Of a stretch of DNA of 64,000 nucleotides, positions 30,217 through 43,927 are shown in pieces; position 1 is the first letter of the stretch, and each line of letters opens with the position of its first letter. The notes beneath the pieces are model-generated. The model made no database searches, was not told where the DNA came from, and saw only the letters and a program-made list of their open reading frames with translations. Source of the stretch: Hypomyces perniciosus. Lineage: Eukaryota > Ascomycota > Sordariomycetes > Hypocreales > Hypocreaceae. A program made the position numbers and the translations under genes. Location: the NCBI GenBank assembly GCA_008477525.1, contig SPDT01000001.1, positions 1,860,001 to 1,924,000 of the forward strand, in the 5' to 3' direction.

Positions 30217-33200
30217 TCATCGCAATTTACTTTCACCTCCCTTCGATCCTAACATGCCATCAAACTGCACACTCCCTCTTCTCAAAAACATCATGGGACT
30301 TCCGATCCTCATCGCAGCAGTAGCTCCACCCGGTCCATCCAGCGATGCAAGAACACCAGGCGGTAATCCGAGCGTCGGGATGCTCACCTCCGGAACGGCC
30401 TCGAGTCCTGGCGGTGCTGCAACAGCAGCCGTAGCAGGTGTGCCCTGAACGCGCTGACTCTTCTCCAGCGTCTCTTTGTAGAAAGCCTCTAGGGTGGCTG
30501 CGTCGGAGCAAAAGGCCTCGAGTTCTTCTTGGATGGTTTCGGGTTCGCTGAAGCTGCAGGGGGGTGGATAGAGTTGGGAGGCTTTATTGATGGGGCTATC
30601 GGTTGTTGGGGTGGAGGACGTGGGTTTTAGTGTAGGGGAGTAAGTATGATAGTGGTGGTGATGATTGTGAGGATGAGGAGGGTGGTGATGGCCCTGATGG
30701 TGCGCATGAAGATGGTGAGAATGGTACGACGTTGGCGCTTGGTTGATAGCCATCGGAGAAGAGAGAGATACAGACTCGGACAAGCCAAAGGAGCTGAAGG
30801 ATGCCAGCCGGCCATTGCTACGATCCAGGAGTGGTGGCTGGTCAATGGGTGTATAGTTTCGCAGCTCCTTCTCCCGCGCATTGTTTGCCCGCTTGCTGTA
30901 CAGTCGATTTGCCAACACCAAGATATTGCCATCATCAGTAACCTGGGCCAGCAAGCCACCAGAGCGATGGATGTACTGCGTATATTTGAATTCAGGCCGT
31001 CCCCACGAGTAGCTGACATCGACGTTGCTCGGAAAGTTGGATGCCGCTTCGATGTCGAGGACAAAGTCGAAATGTCGCAGGATAGACTTCTGGTAGAATT
31101 GCTTGGTAGGTACTGTTTGCGGCCCCAACGAGTTCGGATCATAGTATGTCTCTGGAGTCTGGTCTGGAGGCTGAATCGCAAGCTTGATATTATAGGGCTT
31201 TCGGAACGGATTGACTTCGGTGATCGCACTGGCCTCCCTGATTGGAACCTCAACGAGACGGAGGCCGTACTGGCTTACCTCGCGCTCCCAGCTGTCGACT
31301 GCGTCTTCCACCAACTTGGCCGTTGCATTCATCCAATCTATCCGTATGTGGTAGCAGTTATCTGGGTTATGAAGACGGTCGTAGTGCAAATCTATGCGCT
31401 CGGGACGATATGACCTCTTCCGAGGGTCCACATCATACTTAATGACCTTGCTAAGAACCACTTTTGGGCGGCTCTTTGTAGAAAACACAGCCGAAAGCGT
31501 TGGCGTTGTTGTGGTCGATGATGGCGAGTTGTCATCTGTGATTGACCGAGATCGACCCGAGTTCATAGAATCAGTCATTGGTGTCGGAGGTACATACATC
31601 TCCTTTCGTCGGCCACTGAACCAGCCAGGCTGCTGCTTCGCGAATTCAGGGGCGAATTGATAAAAGTAGTTGCCATCTCGGAAGCGATGTCGTCTCTCCA
31701 CATGAACAAAGAGACCCTTGGGCTTTTCCAATCCCTCTTTCTCCTTCTCTTTTTCTTTTTCTTTCTCTTTCTCCTTTTCCTTGTCCCTCTCCTTCTCCTT
31801 CTCCTTCTCCTTGCTCTTTATTTCCTCTGGAACCATCAGTGCATTACCCAAATCTTCAGCATCTTCACGAGTTTCCAGATCGTCAAAGTTTTCCAGGAGC
31901 CAGGTTGTCATATCAGATCCCAAGAATGAATTGTAATGAAGTCGAAGGTGCCAGCGTCTATTTCGGAGTGGGACACCTCCATTCTCCACGGATTGCTGCA
32001 TTGCTTCCGCCAACACAGCCAAGTTCAAGTTCGATTTATGAAATCGCTCCTTTCTCGATACCAGCTGGCTTTTCTTGGCGCCTCCCTCGGCGCTCTCGAT
32101 CAGCGGTAATGTTTCGAGCTCGGCTGCGATTACAACAGACGGATCTTCAGTTTTGTATACGATATCCAACGGGCTGCGATCTAGCTCCCGGCGCTCTCTG
32201 GCGGTCTGAAACCGACGCTCCGAGGGTGGAATGTACCGGTGTTTCTGCCACGTCTGAGCCAGTCGCTTGATGCCTTCTAACCTGATTTCTTCTGGATAAA
32301 GACCATTCTGGGTCCTTGCCACAGAGGGATTTCGCGCGACTAGCGGAATAAGGACGAATCTCGCACGCCAGAACCTCAAGCTCTCCATCATCTCGTCATG
32401 GTGGCCTGCAACATACGAATCGATCATGTTCCAGTTTCGCTCGGGTTTTGGTGTGAGCATCTCAATGCGTCGAGCCTCATATCTTGAGTCCAGCAGGGTC
32501 CTAATTGCCGGTTTGTACGTTGAAGAGAAGCCCTGGGAAAAGGATGTGTCGGTGGTTGGTTTCCTGATGTATATATTGACTTCCACTTCCGTGCCATTGA
32601 CGCAGGAGAGTTGATGTATAGTGTTTCCCACCGACATGAATATGCTAGTACCATCCTCAAGTGTTTGATCGCGAGAGAAGATGTCGGCGAGTTTTATGAC
32701 CTTCTGGCCGAACGCGCGGGCAACAGCTGGCCCAACTACTACCTGAAAGCCTTGAGAGAATCGCAAACTAATGAGTTCCTTGACGAAATCCTTTCGAGAT
32801 TTCGGCTCTTCGGTTGAGTCATCATCGGCGTTTTGGTCGATGTTGTACGGATGCCTTTGATACTCCGTGTCGAATTGGGTTTTGGAGGGGAAATATTCCG
32901 TCGTCAGGGGAACTGCAGCAGGGCAACAAAGAGTCTTCCACTTCTGAACCTTCATCTCGGATGTGCGAGGGAAAACGTGTTGCCAACGGCTGTATAGACT
33001 AGTATCATCTATTTGGCGACTTTCAGGGTTAGATGGATTGAGTAAGGTCAACCACGGACTGATTGCAGTTGTTGGCGACAGTGTCGAGGGCAGTTCAGGC
33101 ACCACACCAGCCCGTAGCTTACTCAAGCGGACTTTCTGGTCTTCTGCCCGAAGGACATCTGAGTACCGGACCTCGTTATCTTCATCATACCTATCAATAC

Positions 33201-36024
33201 GAGCATTGAATATTGGTGGAACAGGTGGTGCTGTCGTCTTAAGCTGACCAATTCCATGATCCATTCGGTTTGGTCCATCCTTCTTTACAATCGGGATACT
33301 TGGTGTTGACGGAATTTTGTCGAGGGGAGAATCAGAAGCTTCCGGCCTTAGCTTATGTGTAGACAATGACGAAGACTGGCTCCTAATAGTCTGAGGGGTG
33401 GATGGTCGAAGCTCCGGTCTCGGACGGGGGGTTGACGGCCGTAGATTTGACGTAGAAACAGCAGACGCATTAACAGTTTCTGCCCTGACCTCAGCAGCTG
33501 ACACCTTTGGAGCAGCTATACCAAAACCTCGATGTCCAAGACTGATATGTCTCATGAATTTCGGCTGTTTTGGTGGCGAGGTAATTTTCGAAGCAACACT
33601 TGGTGGCTCTGTCAGTTTTCTGATGGAGGAAAGATGTGGCTTTTCTATCTCCGCATGGTTCATGGAAAGCTTCCTGGAAGATGGCACATGGCTGAGTGCC
33701 TTTCTTTCCGGAAGTGATGACCCCAAGACATTGGGATCTTCGCCATGCTGCCTTCGAGTAAAGTCCTCTAGCTCGTTGGCGGCCTTTGAGGGCTGGTGGC
33801 GTCGCTTATTTTGAGCCAGGCGAGCTCTCGAATCGTCAAATTCCTGCAGCTGTTGCCAGATGGACTTCTCTGACTGGGCCAGCTTGCCCGACTGGGCATG
33901 CTTCTCGGGCACAAACCTCTGAAACCCGAGAGCACTGTCGACCAAACCGTCCGGGACACGGCGATTAGGTATGTACAAGACATCACCAAGTCCTTCCTGG
34001 CGCCCTTTTGAGGTGCCGCCAAGCCCAGTGATGTTCGGTGGGAAATAAGGATCTGAATGCAAAGGGGTCGTCTCAATTTCATTCGTGTCGAGGACACTCC
34101 TCATTTGCAGATCATACATCCGGCAACGTATCCTAAAGTCATCTTCGTCATCTTGCTCAACTTGGTTCGACACTGACAATGCAATGCCTGCGTAAGAGAG
34201 GGCTTCGTTCGAAGCACCAGTCCAGAAAGAAACATGAAGCCATTGAGGTAGCGCGTAACACCACTCATCACGCTTGTTCATCGCTGCCAAGGTTTCAATG
34301 CGGCGGACCATGTCTCTACCCTTTGTTGGAGAAAAGGAGTCGCCCATGGACTGGTAGCTGCCTATAACCGGAGTGGGCTGGTTCGGAGTGCTGTCACGAC
34401 TGTGAAATGACCTGGACAGGGACTGGTGGCCCTGGGAGGATTCCTCCGAGTATTGTGGATTCCGATACTTGAAGAGCGGTACCGAGTGCAGAGGCATTCT
34501 GGGCATGCAGATCAAATCAATGCCAATACCGTTGCCTACCAATGACTCCGTTGTCCTTCTTAGTGTCTCATAATCCACTTCGAAGAGACCAGTGCCAGGT
34601 GTAATGACTGCGACAGAGATGCCTGTCCTAGTCAGGTCTCGGTCGATGTAGTCATGGGCAAATTGCGCACAGGCAAGATTGATAGCTTCCAGAACATTCC
34701 CATGGATGGCAAAGGACGACTCGGCCTTTATCCGATTCAGGGGATCATCCTTCTCTGCACCCTCCTCCGTGCAGAAAGCAGAATGATAGACAGTATGGTG
34801 ATACAAGCTAATGTCTCTCCGAAAGAAGTTCAACTCCTTTTTTAGTTGGTAGAGAATCTTGGTCCATTCCACACTAGCCATTTCGCTTACAACCACTCGG
34901 TAAAAGTCTTTATATGGCCGTCGATTTCCATAGGATTGAATACCCGTGTAATAATCCGCATGAAGAGAGCTTAGGTCAAGCTCGTTCGTCAAGCCTGTGT
35001 CGTACTCCACCCGGGCGAAGAGCACGATGCTCACTAAGTGCTGTACCTTCAACAGGGCCCATCTCTTAAACAATGCTGGGAGAAACCCGTTGACAACCTT
35101 GCTGAACATGATTTCCCCGGAGCTGTCCGCGTCGAAATCCCACATTTCTTTGGCCATTTGAATAAAAAGAACATACCTTGCCGATTCGCTGCGGAAGATG
35201 GGCCGTGTTTCTCGAGCAAAGAAGGCGGAATGCACGTTGTTGCCGTCGACAAAAACAGCTGTAACTTGAGCCTTTATCGTGCCCATAAACAGAATAGACT
35301 GTCCCTTATAGATAGTTCTATGTGTAAGTTCTCCAATAGCCAGTCTCCACATGTCTGCCCTCGAAAGGTATTGATCTCTAAAGGACATTTCAACATGCGT
35401 GGCCTTGGTGGCAGGGTGTTCATTGTCGACCTAGAATCGTATGGTTAGCAGTCGCGGTTTTTTGCGTGGAACAGGAAGAAGTACCGGTGCCAGCATCACA
35501 ATGGAACCCTTCTTCATGCCAAATGCATCCGCTATATGCCTAACGACATAAACCTCCACATCGGGTTGTCGAGCCTTTAACTCCTTGGGTATGTCCTTTG
35601 CGACGAAGATGTACTGATGGCCTAGGGAGTCTGGGTCGCTGTAGCTAGCGCTCATGTGCCTCAAAGAATCATGATCCTGCGACTGCTTGTTGAGACTTCC
35701 ATATCCACTAGTCGACTTTGTAAGATCGCCTTTTAAGACCGCAATGGACATCAATGTCCCCGGTTTGATATCACCGCCGCCAATTAGGTCCAGATTCAGC
35801 AACACCTCATCTCGTGAGTATCCCTCGTTCACGCTGACGCTGCAGTAGCGCTCTGCCCTGCGCGGCTTCTCATCCTTTACTGTTGAATGTGTCGACATGC
35901 TCCCCGGAGAAGCAGGCGAGTCGACCGATGCGCGATCCGAGTTCGTTCCGCTCGAATGTCGAAGGTAGGACCAATGCGGTCCCCTCCGCGGAGCCGATGG
36001 TGTTGCGCCGACATTTCGGGACAT
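30217..36024 (-). CDS. IML1: SEACIT/GATOR1 subunit IML1 (DEPDC5)
   Basis: Catalytic subunit of the vacuole-associated SEACIT complex. It is a GTPase-activating protein for Gtr1/RagA and represses TORC1 when amino acids are scarce (family knowledge). Exons on the minus strand are 36024-35485 and 35430-30217, giving 1,917 residues. The join reads [19 protein letters not shown]. The IML1 N-terminal domain is followed by a vWA-like part ([18 protein letters not shown]), a long disordered middle (about 490-800) and conserved C-terminal blocks. The DEP domain (about 1325-1440, [25 protein letters not shown]...[13 protein letters not shown]) is split by a Lys/Glu run at about 1384-1413. A His-rich stretch lies near 1750-1780. 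Length is in the usual fungal range. It diverges from ZRC1. Confidence 0.95.
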
Positions 36025-37483
36025 GGGAATCGGCTCGTTTTGGTTCTAACTAACACAGTATCAAGACCATAGAGAATGCGTGTTGGAGCATGACTTGTGC
36101 GCAGCTGTGGAAGCCGTTGTTCGTATGTCGCCAATACGCATCGCCTTGGTGATAGTCGTGCTTCAGTCGCAAGACAGCGGCAGAATGGGGTTGGAGGTCG
36201 GATGGCATGAACACCGCCTTCCGTTTTCGGCGTGACAGTTATACTCGTACCTAGGTACTATCTAGTAATATGCCATGTTCCTGCGTGTGATGACAGACAG
36301 TCTACTACTAGCACGATGCATGGCTCAAAAAGCAACACTGAAACACGAATCAACAAGGACGCTAAAGGAACCTTTTTTTTGGCAATACTAATACTACTTA
36401 TGATTCCCCTGGTTTGTACAACTTGACTTTAACGCAAATCATAGGCGTCGCGCACACAATGCAAGAACAGCGCACGCCAGGCAAGTCTTAGATACACAAC
36501 GGAACATAATGGAAAAGGCCTTTTCTTCCCTTCAACTAATAACAGGAAAACTCGTGGCTGCTTGTTTTCTGTTTTTGCCTATTATTAATAGCTTTACACG
36601 AGCCACGTCATCGCCAGCGTGGTCTGTCTATTCGACGACATTCTCTGAGGCTCGCTCGCTGCCGTGTATAGTATATACTCCGTACAGTATGAATCCCTTG
36701 TAAGCAAAGTCCATTTCGGCCCATCGGACTTATCCGGATTTTTGAGGCGTTTAACTTCTGTACCCGGTACTCCGTACAGTGAGCTCATTGCATTGTCATT
36801 ACCCGCGCTATGATGTGATGCCATCGAGTTCAGGCCTCAGCAAAGTAGTACTAGTAGGAGTGAGAAAAGGGGCCAATTGGGCCATTAAGATGTTGAGACA
36901 GGTGAACCGAAAGTTTAACAGCATTTCGGCTTGGCACGGCCATGTTTTGCAATTCCGCTTGAAAATCGCCACCCAATTCAGGGACAATGGCATTCTTGTC
37001 TGATCGATTAGTGTGACAACATCTTCACATAGTAATACGTACCTCTTGAGCACGATATCTGGTGCATTTTGATTCATCGTTACACCCGTCCCGAATCCCC
37101 GCTTTGGTTTGATCTCAAAGTTGTTTGTGCTCGGCATCCCCGCAACATACTGTGAAACGAAGGACACAATCGGAATCTGATCATCTGTCAGGGTTTCTTT
37201 TGCTAGAAGAGCCCGTGCCTTTGTCCAACTAATAGGAGTATTAAGGCCCCGCTTCGGCACATTACGGCCCAAACACTTGTGCGGGAACTCAGTTTGCCGA
37301 ACATTCGATGTTGTGTGGAGGTGGATTCAGAGTCATTATCTCGTTTCGTTTGGCTGAAGGTCCCTGCTGTGAGTATCCTCATTCTTGCCCCGTTTATAAA
37401 TATTTCGCATCCCACCCACTGCCTACCTTGATCACCGTTGCACGTTGACGCATAACAACTCTGATTAGCTCGTCCTAAGCACC
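36025..37483. other. Divergent region, IML1 / ZRC1
   Basis: About 1.46 kb of upstream sequence for two divergent genes, with TACTCCGTA at 36676 and 36768. A minus-strand open frame of about 150 codons (36808-37272) has no ATG start and no recognised domain. I leave it uncalled. Confidence 0.5.
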
Positions 37484-39063
37484 ATGACTGGCATCAGGAT
37501 TAGCCGCAAGCAGCGGTTAATTGCTACCATAGCAATCTCCTTCGCCTTCTTTGTAGCAGAACTCGTTGGTGAGTCGCCGGAGACAACTTCTGGCACAGCG
37601 GATCTAGTCGTTCTGACTCTTGGGCGTAGCGGGGTTTTACACCCATTCTCTTGCGCTTGTCGCCGACGCTTTCCACTATGTAAGGAAGCCGGTATGATCT
37701 CGTGGATCTGGCTGACATGCTGTAGCTGAGCGATTTAATTGGATTCATCGTGGCTCTGGTTGCGATCGTGGTTTGTGGTTCCTTTCTCGCAACACAACAA
37801 AATTGTCTCTGACCTGTCTCAAGGTATCTGAGCGACCAAGCCCAGCACCTCAAGAATACACATTCGGATGGCAGCGAGCCACTCTCTTGGGCGCATTCTT
37901 CAATGGCGTCTTTCTTCTGGCCCTTGGCGTGAGCATTCTTGTCCAAGCTATTGAGCGATTTGTTGAAGTCACCCGTAAGGCACCCCAACCCTAGTAGTAA
38001 AACAATGAACTGACGGTCAATCTGTTCAAAGCCGTCGACCAACCAAAGCTGGTCCTCATCGTGGGATGCGTTGGTTTGGGATTGAATGTTCTGGTCATGT
38101 CCTTCTTGCACGGTAAGTCGCCGCTGGTGTATCCAGATGAATTTGTCAAATGCTGAGAAGCATCAGAGCACGATCATGACCACGGCCACGAACATGATCA
38201 CAACCATGATCACGGTCATGGCACCGGTGAGGAAGAGTCGGGAATCAGAGTGGATGATGGAACAGCCGTCGAGATAGAAGCTCGGCCTACGTCTGTAAGC
38301 ACACACTCTTGATCTGGTCTGTCAATGCGTGCGCTGACATACGAACCTCCAAGCCCTCCAACGGCCATCACGAGCATAAGCACACCGCCGTTATCCCGAA
38401 ACGCCCTGGCAGAGACTTGGGAATGCTTGGCGTATTTGTCCATGTCGCAGGTGACGCCATTAACAACATTGGTGTGATAGTTTCGGCCCTCATCATCTGG
38501 AAAGCGCAGAGTGAGGCGAGATACTATGCCGACCCAGCAATTGGCGTGTTCATCGCCATCATGATTTTCCTGACGGCTGTCCCGTTGACAAAAAGCAGTG
38601 GTGCCATCCTCCTGCAGATTGCCCCTGGTGGAATCAACCTGGAGGATATCAAGCATGACATTGAGATGGTTCGTACCGCAGCAGGCTGTCCCTGGGACAG
38701 TGATGGCTAACCTTGACTTGAACGCAGATCCCCGGTATCGAGTCGGTACATGAACTGCACGTCTGGCGGCTCGACCAGCGCAAGTCCATCGCCTCTGCCC
38801 ATGTAGTCGTCGACGGTAGAACCGTCAAGAACTTCACAGACAAGGCTAAGACCATTATGGAATGCCTTCACGCATATGGCATCCATTCCGCAACTCTGCA
38901 GCCGGAGGTGCAGCCCCTGCTAGAAGAGGCCCATAGCACGGCAGTCTCTACAGACGGGGGGTCGATAACTCCGAGGCGACGAGGCAACAGCTCGACCTGT
39001 CACCTGATCTGCGGAAGCCTATGCGGCGGAATGAGATGCTGTACTCCCGTGAAAATGTCTTGA
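37484..39063 (+). CDS. ZRC1: Vacuolar zinc transporter of the CDF family (ZRC1/COT1-like)
   Basis: Cation diffusion facilitator that exchanges zinc or cobalt for protons at the vacuolar membrane (family knowledge). Eight exons: 37484-37568, 37630-37679, 37726-37770, 37824-37974, 38032-38112, 38167-38294, 38354-38668 and 38728-39063, giving 396 residues. The two metal-binding HxxxD pairs appear in the expected helices, H44/D48 (HYLSD) and H210/D214 (HVAGD). The cytosolic loop between helices 4 and 5 is His-rich (139-155, alternating His with Asp, Gly or Glu) with a second His patch at 185-190. The C-terminal domain has HELHVWRLDQRK and ends in a Cys-rich tail (CHLICGSLCGGMRCC), as in fungal Zrc1 relatives. 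Donors GTTTGT and GTTCGT (introns 3 and 7) are weak. The frame closes exactly across all eight exons. Confidence 0.92.
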
Positions 39064-42000
39064 AGTTCTAGGCCTTGGAGTTAGTCAGGGTCAAATACCA
39101 TGGTGGTGGAAGTCAAGTACTCAGATGCAAGTACTCAGATACAAGTACTCAGATGATGGGTTGGATCGCAAAGCACATATCTCGATTTCTTGGTGAATAG
39201 CGTTTGATAGTTTGATAAGAGAATTGAGTGATTAAAACGGAATACATGTCGGCTGCATGCATCATGAGAGACGGTGAATTTATTTTGTGAAATATGAGGA
39301 TCATGAGGTTTTACACCTGAAACTGAGATGGAGATGCACGTGGAAGCCACGTAATATTGAATCGTGTTCACTGCAAGGGGGAGCCAAGATCTTAAAGGCT
39401 GAGGCTTGAGGCCATCAAGGTTCTCACCACCACCACAGCCCAGTCAAGTGGGGGACAAAAAAGAGAGACTGCAAAAGAGATCGAATTCTCTATAGTATTA
39501 CAAACACCAACTGCATTATTTTGTAAAGTGATCTATAACGACAACAAGAGCCATACATGGTGATTAGAGGTATCATAGTAATGAAGGTACTTCATACGAA
39601 GTACGGAATATTACTCGTATGTGTTTTGCGGTCCATGTTTTATTGTCACCTGCTGGGCAATTTCTTTTTTCCCTTCACTTTCCCTCAGGTAAGAGGGTCG
39701 GGTTGAAGAGTTGACCTTGGACAATAGCTGCAGCGACCGAAACAAGCGGAACAACATTCTCACATTGACCACTTTAACTTATCAGTCGGAGTCTTTATAT
39801 CTTTGAGATTGCACTGGGCAAAGGTCAAGTCCCCCAGTCTGAATACTCGTAATTGCAGTACGTGGTCATCTAAACAAGACTGTGAACACCGTCCATCCAT
39901 GCAAATCCGCCTCATGTTTTCAAATTTGTCTGTTGTTGAGATGTTGATCAGAGGGGTCGTAATAATAAGAATCGTCGTATTCACTCACACGTACATGAAC
40001 CATCTCAATCCATTACCTAACCGTGCAGTGCGTCAATAACGCATAATACACTAGCAGAGCACTTAAAGAAACTTCTTGTCGTGGGTTTCATTTGATTACT
40101 CGCATCGAGTCTGGATTAGCTGATGCGGCCACTCCGGGCATGGACCCTGTTTTGGCTCTGACAGAACACGATTGTGGCGTTTATGTGGAGGAGGACTTGC
40201 TTCCTCCAACCACTTACAGCCGCCCGAACAACGTCAGACCAATAGTACGGAGTACATACTCGTACATACGAGTTTGGCCGATGTACGGAGTAGGATGAGC
40301 AGCAGCAGTTAGACTGAGAGGGCCCATTAATAGCATTAGGCTTGTGTACGGCAGGTCTCGGGTCCATGCATTGGAGACGAGCGAGCGGGCAACGGACGGG
40401 ACGCACAGATATAGGGCTTGTACATATCGAGAAACGAACACATACATCATCCTCAAACATCGCACTTCCCACAAGATCTAGCATGTTCTCCAAGATCCTG
40501 GATTTTTTTCCCGGCATGTGGGCAAAAATAGCATCCTGTCACTCGGGTTGTTGGCTTGGCACAAAAGACCAAGACTGCCGAGTTTTTCCGGAAGCATCAA
40601 AAACGGAACTCAGGAACCAACCACCATCGCACATCTGATTGGATAAGGCAACTTTGAGAAGGGGGTCCATTGATGGGTTCGGCAGTCGTGGCGTCGGACA
40701 TGTTGCGCCCTTTTGGGAGGCGTTTTTTTCTTCCTGCATTTCCACTCCGTAATAGTAATTCGTTCTTGATTCCACTTAAAGTGGACACATACGAGTATGA
40801 GGAGTCGCGGTTCACAAGCCCCCCGAATAAACTTCGCGGACTCCGGTGAGAAACCCTCTAGTATGCGTTGAAAAGGAAGCTGCTAGAGCGGTTTAAGCCA
40901 TCGAGAAAGGTGATGCTGGCATTGAGTTCTGGTCTAATTTTTGACGAAGAAAGCAAGGCGTTGCCACTGTCTTACCGTGACTGCAGGATTCGGCAAATCT
41001 ATGTGAACGGCGTCATGGCCTAAGGGATTTTAGCCTCAACAAGACACACTAGGGGTTGAGGCTTGTCATGATCGGAGCGAAGATCCTTTGAGCGGTGATC
41101 CGTAGCGCCATCTGACATTCGTGCGACTTTGGCGGTAATCCGGTTCAGACAGATGTGCATGTCGTAAATAGCGCTTTGGTGGACAGGAACAGACTTGTAA
41201 CTTCTGATATCTGCAACTCGGCCACACGCCGGCGCAGCCATGGATAGATATACTGTTAAGTACGAAGTAATCATTCGTACTTCGTACAAGCACACGTATT
41301 TATGCAACTCGACGTTTTAAGAAATGTGACAATGCACAGTGTTGGCGCAAAGGCAAGGCAAGGCAAGGCAAGGCAGGGCAAGGAATGCTGCAAGAGAGGG
41401 TGGAAATGTGACGGCAAGGTTTTGCTGCTGTACGACGTGCCTCGGAGCGGGACGTTTCGGACGTGGAGAACAGCAATGTATGTACGGAGTACTTCGTACT
41501 ACTTTGTAGGAATAGGATGCAGTACTAGGCAGTAATCTCAGACACGGACAAATATTATCCGGCGAGTGACTGACATATTAAATGGATCTTTGACCAATGC
41601 CAGTGAGGGGGAAGAAGAGAAAACCGCTCGTTGGCCGCGATGAGCGACAAATATGACAGGCGAGTGCATACATATATATGTACTTCGTATGTATGTGCAT
41701 ATGCTCCATCGTCTCCATTCTGAGGGTTGCGGAATTGGAGACACACGATTGGGCCCCGGGAGTTGTGCTCGACTCCATTGATGCCCAGCTTCTCCAGGTC
41801 TGAATGGACCGTTGCTGGGTGCTGTGCGTCTGTGCATTTTGTCATTGTTGCTAACCCCGGCATCTCATACATATGAGTAGACTCATGATGATGTCAAAGC
41901 CAAGGGCATCACCGTCGGACAGAACACGGCGAATCCACTCTTAGCGGTTAGCGCCCTATCAGCGATCACACCAGGTGCGTACATATGTAGTATGTATGTA

Positions 42001-43927
42001 TGAATGTAGTATGTAAGATGCTTGTTTTCCCCCCCAAGGATGCTTGTTGCTTGTCGATTTGTGTCGAGGTGCAGGTTGTTGCAAGGTTATTTCAAGGTTG
42101 AATGCTTGGGAATCATATTATTGTCGAGGGGGCCCGACTATTGCTTGCGCTGCAACACGATGCATCTTGTATCTAACAAGTACAACGACCAGCTCTGAGA
42201 GCCAGGGAGCTATGAGAGAGGCTGAGAGGCGCCGTCGAGCCTCTTCTATTCACCGCAATTTCAAAACGCTGTTTCGTCTTTTCAACACGAAACAAGGCTT
42301 TCCTTGCCAGTTGCATGTGAGTCTGGCTGGCGCGGGAGAATGACTCGGCTTAGTTGCGCGAGTGTGTGTGGGCTGTGGAATGATGGGCTGAACTGAACCT
42401 TACCGCAAGTCTTGATGGATGACGGAGGTATGCCGTGTCATTGAAGACGATAAGGCGGACAACAAGCATTATGTCTGTACGGATGCGCTTTGGCGCGAGG
42501 GAGAGGAAGTGTTGGGGGCACACCAAGGAGAAGAAACCAACAGACTCTTATTAATTCATCCATCCATTGATTAGTCGGCCACTTATAAGCAGAGGAGGGA
42601 CGGCATCAATGCTTCAACAATACAAACACATAGCAGGGGGCATTGAGTCATGATATTACTTACTACTACAACTTCACATAGTATGTAGGAGCAAGACATG
42701 CTCCAGCCGAGCCGCATTTCTTCGTCGCGACGCCATCATTAGTACTATCAGTAGCATCACCAAGACGGTGAAGGCAGCAGCCCTTTTTAATAACGCAGGG
42801 AGAAAGAGACCTAGTGATGATGACCATGTTGTGCGTAATACTCGTACTAGTAGTATCAAGACCCAGTCGCTGCCTACCTAGACTGGTCATTAGCAAGAAG
42901 CGCACACGCCGCCCCGCGCTCTCCGCTATGCTGCATGGGCCGTAGCTCTCGTAGCCTGTCGCAGCACTCAGGTCTGCTGAAGCCGATGGGCCTTTATTCC
43001 ATTTTTTTTTTAGCGGGCATGGATGCTGATGGGTCCAGGGCTCCAGCGCACTCCAGGCCTGTTGCTCCCACCCCCCACTGCCACCGCTAGCCATTATTCG
43101 CTCCAACCCGCACTGGCACAAGCACTGGGCGTCCCGACCTTCTGGTTCCGCTACCTCTCTCTCTGTGCGTCCCTTCATTCGCCCATCACCAACAAAACAT
43201 CTCAACAACTCGGCCTCTGACCTGTTGCTTCGCTGCGAGGCACCTGGGCGCAAGGAATTGGCATCACTCTCATCCATATCCCTCCCTACTTATACCTGGC
43301 CCGCACAGCTGGTGATACGACCAAGCGGGCCCCCTGTTCCCCCAGCATCTCCCTTCAAGCACGTGCCCCTGCATTCCTCCTCACTCTCTTCTCAGAAGCA
43401 GCAGAAGCAGCAGAAGCCGTTGCCGCCGCCACTCTCCGCGCGCGCTGCTGCGTGTCTCAACCGGACTCTCCCAAACAATTGCTCCGTCCTGAACTCCAGT
43501 CAGGCGCTTCTTTTTGCGGCTGTCTGTTCTGTTCTGTGTCTGTGTCTGTGTGTCGCTCTCAGCGTTCGTGGGCAGCACTGTCATACCGTCTGTCTCTCTG
43601 TCTGTGCTGTGCGCGACAGCCCGTGACACGGCCGAGGCCCATCGACGACTCATATCACCCTGCCCGACGTCTCACTGCTCGCCGTGGCCGTCATTGCCAT
43701 TCTCGTATTCCGCCGACAAATCACTGATAGAGCCAGAAACCCCAAGAGAACACGAACGACTATGAATCAGTATCGCCATGTCTTGAATTCGTCGCTGGTG
43801 ATGGCGCGTCGGTCAACTTAAGCTGACCGAGATCCCTGATTCCGCCCCTTCCGCACCCCTTCTTCTCGAACCTCCGGCCTTCTTCTCGCACTCTCACCTC
43901 TCACCTTTGCCCAACGACTTGCGCGAT
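39064..43927. other. 4.9-kb gene-poor region upstream of LST4
   Basis: No open frame here shows a conserved domain or coherent splicing. Three exact TACGGAGTA copies lie at 40246, 40284 and 41483, along with TACGAAGTA/TACTTCGTA-type variants. An AAGGC repeat lies at 41350. The last 700 nt are pyrimidine-rich and are probably the LST4 promoter and leader. Confidence 0.6.
41350..41383 (+). repeat. AAGGC pentanucleotide repeat
   Basis: About five AAGGC units in tandem, then one variant unit (AGGGC), in the gene-poor stretch. Confidence 0.85.

Noticed and set aside
36808..37338. Minus-strand open frame of over 150 codons upstream of ZRC1
   Set aside because: It has no ATG at its start, no domain I recognise, and its second half loses protein-like composition. 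No splice joins rescue it.
43165..43765. Overlapping frames in the LST4 upstream region
   Set aside because: These lie in a pyrimidine-rich leader with CTGT repeats. Composition explains the open frames.
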